64,000 bases of DNA, taken from contig CM106585.1 of NCBI GenBank assembly GCA_048013815.1, forward strand, positions 16,368,001 to 16,432,000. Direction: 5' to 3'. Every line of letters starts with the position of its first letter. Position 1 is the first letter of the stretch. Below the pieces are notes generated by a model. That model did no database searches. It was not told the origin of the DNA and saw only the letters and a list, made by a program, of their open reading frames with translations. This document shows, piece by piece, positions 60,852 through 64,000 of this stretch. This DNA is from Setoptus koraiensis (taxonomy: Eukaryota; Arthropoda). The position numbers and the translations under genes were made by a program.

Positions 60852-62986
60852 TATCAGCTAATAGATATTAACCATTAAAATATAACAATCAAGCATTCCC
60901 ATTAACCAAAAATAGAGGGACCCAACGACACCTACTCAATTTATTCACTATCAACATTTATGTTATACTCGGGGCTTGCAAACTCAACTTCTTCCTCACG
61001 CCTGTCATTTGAACTATCGTATCCACGTTTATCTTGCCGGTCGATTGTTTTTCATCCTCGAGATTTTCACTTAAATTTAGTATTCCCCTAACTTCGCTTT
61101 AAAAAGTAATTCCTGTTCCTGATCTGGGTTGATGGATGAAAATGCAGACCAGAATGAAATTGCGATACAAAAAAGTATTATTGAGATATATCGCCTGTAT
61201 GAACGGAACGTTATTTCACCAAGTCGATTAGTAGTTGCGTCCATCTGAATTCTGGATTTAGTGGGGATTAGGGCTCTGTGTGTCTGGGCACTGAAACTAA
61301 ATTGATTACAAGCGCACTTCAACATGAACTTGGGTATTTCATATGGAATAGTATATCTCATTTGAGGTTTGCACCAGACCTATTATATTTGAAAATATTT
61401 TGGGAAACTACATTGATTGTTATCCCTCCATAGAACTGTCTGCCAACAAAACTCGAGTTGAGTTTTCAGTCTACTTCTAAAATAGGGGTTATGTATACAT
61501 TTGAATTGAAACATCACACAAAACATGCAATCGGAAGAGTTCTAGAGGTTATCTCTCTTTTAAAGTAATTTTTTTCTTAAAAAACAATGAATTCGAGTTA
61601 GTACCGGTATTCGCTACAACTCATGATGCACCAGAAATAACATCGTCTCGAATTTCATTTCATCGTTCCACAAACAAACGAGGAAGAAACAGAATAAATT
61701 ATATTAATAGCAAAATATCAAGACACTCGATGATGTATAAATTTAGAAAAACTTGAACCCCGTATAGTTCTGGTAATCACACACATTTTGCTAAAGATTT
61801 TTTAGTGTTTCTTGAAAGTTCTGTCCACTTGGCAATGTGGACATTTCTCGGGTTTATATGTAAACCAGGGTTAGGTTTTATTTAATTATTGTACTCTGAC
61901 AATTGCAGTAAGTCGATGAAGCGAGATTATCTCAGATTCCATATGAATGAAAGTGGACTCTATTCACTGAATTCCCAATAAATTTGTTTGTTGGCCATCG
62001 TCATATCGAATGGCCGTTGGGCGGTATAGCTGAATATGCATCTGCAACAAGATGTTTACTTGGTCTAGCTATGGGTCTTTAAGCCACATCCGTGCCGGTG
62101 TCACCTTTTCTATCACACTACAACTCGCACCTATCCAACTAAAGTGAAACATTACAGATAGAGAAAGGTTACGTGCTACTTAAAAATAACCGACACCTCA
62201 CCTAAGTACATTTCACCAATGATGTTATTTTGCTGCCGTCCGAATTTGAGATACCATTCGAGACATGCCTGTAAGGTTGCTAGTTGGATAGTCTGATCTA
62301 ATGTAGCTCTGACACTTGGAAATCTCGGCTGGGAAATTGGAATTATACATTGGACGGCAGGCAATTCGTGAGTTTCGCATTTCTGTCTGAATTTTACACT
62401 ACTACCGAATGACGTGTGTGACGGTGGTAACACACTAATCGAGTAACATGTCTTTTTTTTTGTCCGACATGCGCAATATGGCGAGTGCGAGCTCGATCGC
62501 TAGGCACTTTCGTTTAGACAAAACTTTGTATGAGCAATTGGGCGCCCAAATCATATAGAACTGTGTGGGGGCGATCGGAATTGAATTAGAGGCTAGACTG
62601 CTCTCTAGAGACTCAATACTCAATAGAATTGAGGGATTATAGATGGTGAAAAGGGTGATATTAGGTTTCAACGTACATCTTCTCTTTAACTTTATACATA
62701 CCCTGAGTTGGTTTTGAGTATTAGTCAGTAGCTTCGGAGGGGGCCAGCATGAAACATCGTCATTAGCCGGCAGCAATAGGTTTAGTAACAACAACTCTAC
62801 TCTAATTATTCGTCATCGTTAATCTCCTCGTGTCAGAAATACGTAGTCAAAATAGTAATCCTTGGACGAGCCGAAGATATTAGTAGTAAACAAATCAATC
62901 AGTTGAATTTAAAAAGTGACTAGAGTGTATCGTGTTTGATATAAAAAAAGTTTTACTGAGTTTCATTCATTATCATTCATGACAAG
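60852..62986. other. Intergenic region
   Basis: About 2.1 kb. ATTAAA and similar sequences follow the DnaJ stop. Short minus-strand frames at 61077-61361 and 62176-62794 lack splice or domain support. The right end should hold the promoter of the 62987 gene. Confidence 0.5.
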
Positions 62987-63973
62987 ATGGCGGTCAAGGC
63001 CAATAGACAACAAGAAATATTACTAGTCAAAAAGTGTTGTCCAGATATTGGCAGAATATCATTTGCAATTAATTGTTTTACTATCATTTTAGTAACACTG
63101 CTAATAAGTGGCAATAAGATACATAAAAATATTGTTGATTGTCGTGTCGTTAATCATCAACAAGACAGTAGTAACAGTAACAACAACGCCAAACATACCA
63201 CTACTGACAACAGTAACAACAACATCGATTACAGCGATTACAACGACAATAAAAAGAACATATACAAGGACATTTACTTTGGGCCAGATATGATGGTTCC
63301 ACGACAAAACAATCGCGATGTTGTATCCGACGAGACTGCTTTGTCGTCAAATCGCAATAATGATGCCAACAATTTTGGGACTATGCTACGAACGGCCGCG
63401 TCACAACCGTCGTTCCTAGACAAGGACCAGCAGCAAGCGATTGGCAACGATCACGAGCTACCGCCCGATTACTATTATTATTACAGATTGCAACCCAAGA
63501 GCCAGCAACCAAATTACGGCGGCTCTATGGACAACATAGATGGTGGACGGTCTGCTCTACTAAACACCAACAATGGACACGCCAGCAACAATAACAACTA
63601 CAACAACAATATCAACAACAATCAGCAATACCAGAGAAGCAAAAGCATCAACACTTATGATGATATCAACACATTGGTATATCCCAACAGCAACCAAGGC
63701 AACTACGATCTAGAGAAGCGTCCTGATCTAGGAACAACCATGTCAACTCTGGAGAGTTACCTACCTAGATCGGCGCCACTTAGAACCAAACTGCTAGAGT
63801 AAGTACAACTACTAGAGGCATATATTGCACCTAACATGAATGTGTTTTGGTTAGTTTGGCCAGCATGAAATCAACTTGTTATCTAATCAAGCAAATGTAA
63901 ACTATGAAATGTTTTCTCTTTTTAGGATGATAAGCCAGGATATGGCCGTAGCCAGCAACGGGCTTCAACTATC
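62987..63973 (+). CDS. Asn-rich membrane-anchored or secreted protein, 5' part
   Basis: Exon 1 is 62987-63798 and exon 2 is 63926-63973 (both with GTAAGT donors); the gene continues past the window. The N-terminus has a cytosolic basic stretch (KANRQQEILLVKKCC) followed by a hydrophobic segment (ISFAINCFTIILVTLLIS, about 24-41) that could be an uncleaved signal anchor. Next is a long hydrophilic region rich in Asn, Asp and Tyr, with NNN runs and a run of five Tyr. The last visible part (SAPLRTKLLEMISQDMAVAS) looks helical and may begin a folded domain. I do not recognise a family, and no function is assigned. Confidence 0.65.
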
Positions 63974-64000
63974 GTAAGTACAACTATCTATCTCATGACC

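Noticed and set aside
61077-62794. Minus-strand frames of 85-119 codons
   Set aside because: Short, isolated, AT-rich, with no splice sites that would join them into one protein.

Overview
The window is animal nuclear DNA, most probably from an arthropod. The clearest lineage marker is a Gasp/obstructor-type chitin-binding protein at 34.2-37.1 kb. It occurs with single-copy metazoan genes (beta-sarcoglycan, parvin, FAM43, vigilin, DHX15, cytosolic ThrRS). Introns are few and mostly 90-300 bp with clean GT..AG ends, the DNA is AT-rich, and the proteins carry many CAA/CAG-coded Gln/Asn runs. A chelicerate, perhaps an acariform mite, would fit, but the sequence alone does not prove it. I saw no reverse transcriptase, transposase, viral gene, CRISPR array or rRNA, and no tRNA I could support.

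Layout. 0.6-1.6 kb: a secreted protein of unknown family. 4.8-12.3 kb: THOC3, a short SUDS3-like Sin3 subunit, an M16C metallopeptidase and beta-sarcoglycan. 12.3-16.5 kb: gene-poor, simple-sequence DNA. 16.5-20.6 kb: FAM43-like PTB protein and vigilin, tail to tail 59 bp apart. 20.6-25.4 kb: gene-poor. 25.4-29.6 kb: ornithine aminotransferase and a secreted histidine acid phosphatase, head to head. 29.6-34.2 kb: gene-poor. 34.2-37.1 kb: the Gasp-like protein. 37.3-49.0 kb: a recently duplicated block (below). 49.1-60.9 kb: a dense housekeeping cluster of DHX15, WDR46, YJU2B/CCDC130, ThrRS, an F-box/LRR protein, an RBMX2-like RRM-RS protein and a DNAJB6-like chaperone. 63-64 kb: the 5' part of an Asn-rich, membrane-anchored or secreted protein that runs off the window.

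The most interesting part is 37.3-49.0 kb. It is a recent tandem segmental duplication, flanked by about 100-bp direct repeats and interrupted by a 100-N assembly gap. It carries one complete parvin gene, two parvin fragments and several copies of an unusual gene. The two full-length copies (40627-42594 and 44973-46943) encode an F-box, then a leucine-rich-repeat region, then a module that I read as the UPF1 1B/stalk/RecA1 region of an SF1 helicase with its ATP-binding motifs destroyed. I know of no F-box/LRR/UPF1-like pseudo-helicase fusion. A relative without the helicase part lies at 56800-57675, and a helicase part without the F-box at 38927-40163, so fused and unfused forms sit in one window. 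The left edge of the block also holds a chimera of a 99%-identical vigilin fragment, a piece of the pseudo-helicase gene and an 18-bp match to the acid phosphatase gene.

Most ordinary genes here are not linked by pathway. RNA-related genes are frequent (THOC3 export, vigilin, DHX15, WDR46 ribosome biogenesis, YJU2B, RBMX2-like splicing), and many neighbours are arranged head to head (shared promoter intervals of about 0.35-1.1 kb) or tail to tail (55-105 bp apart).
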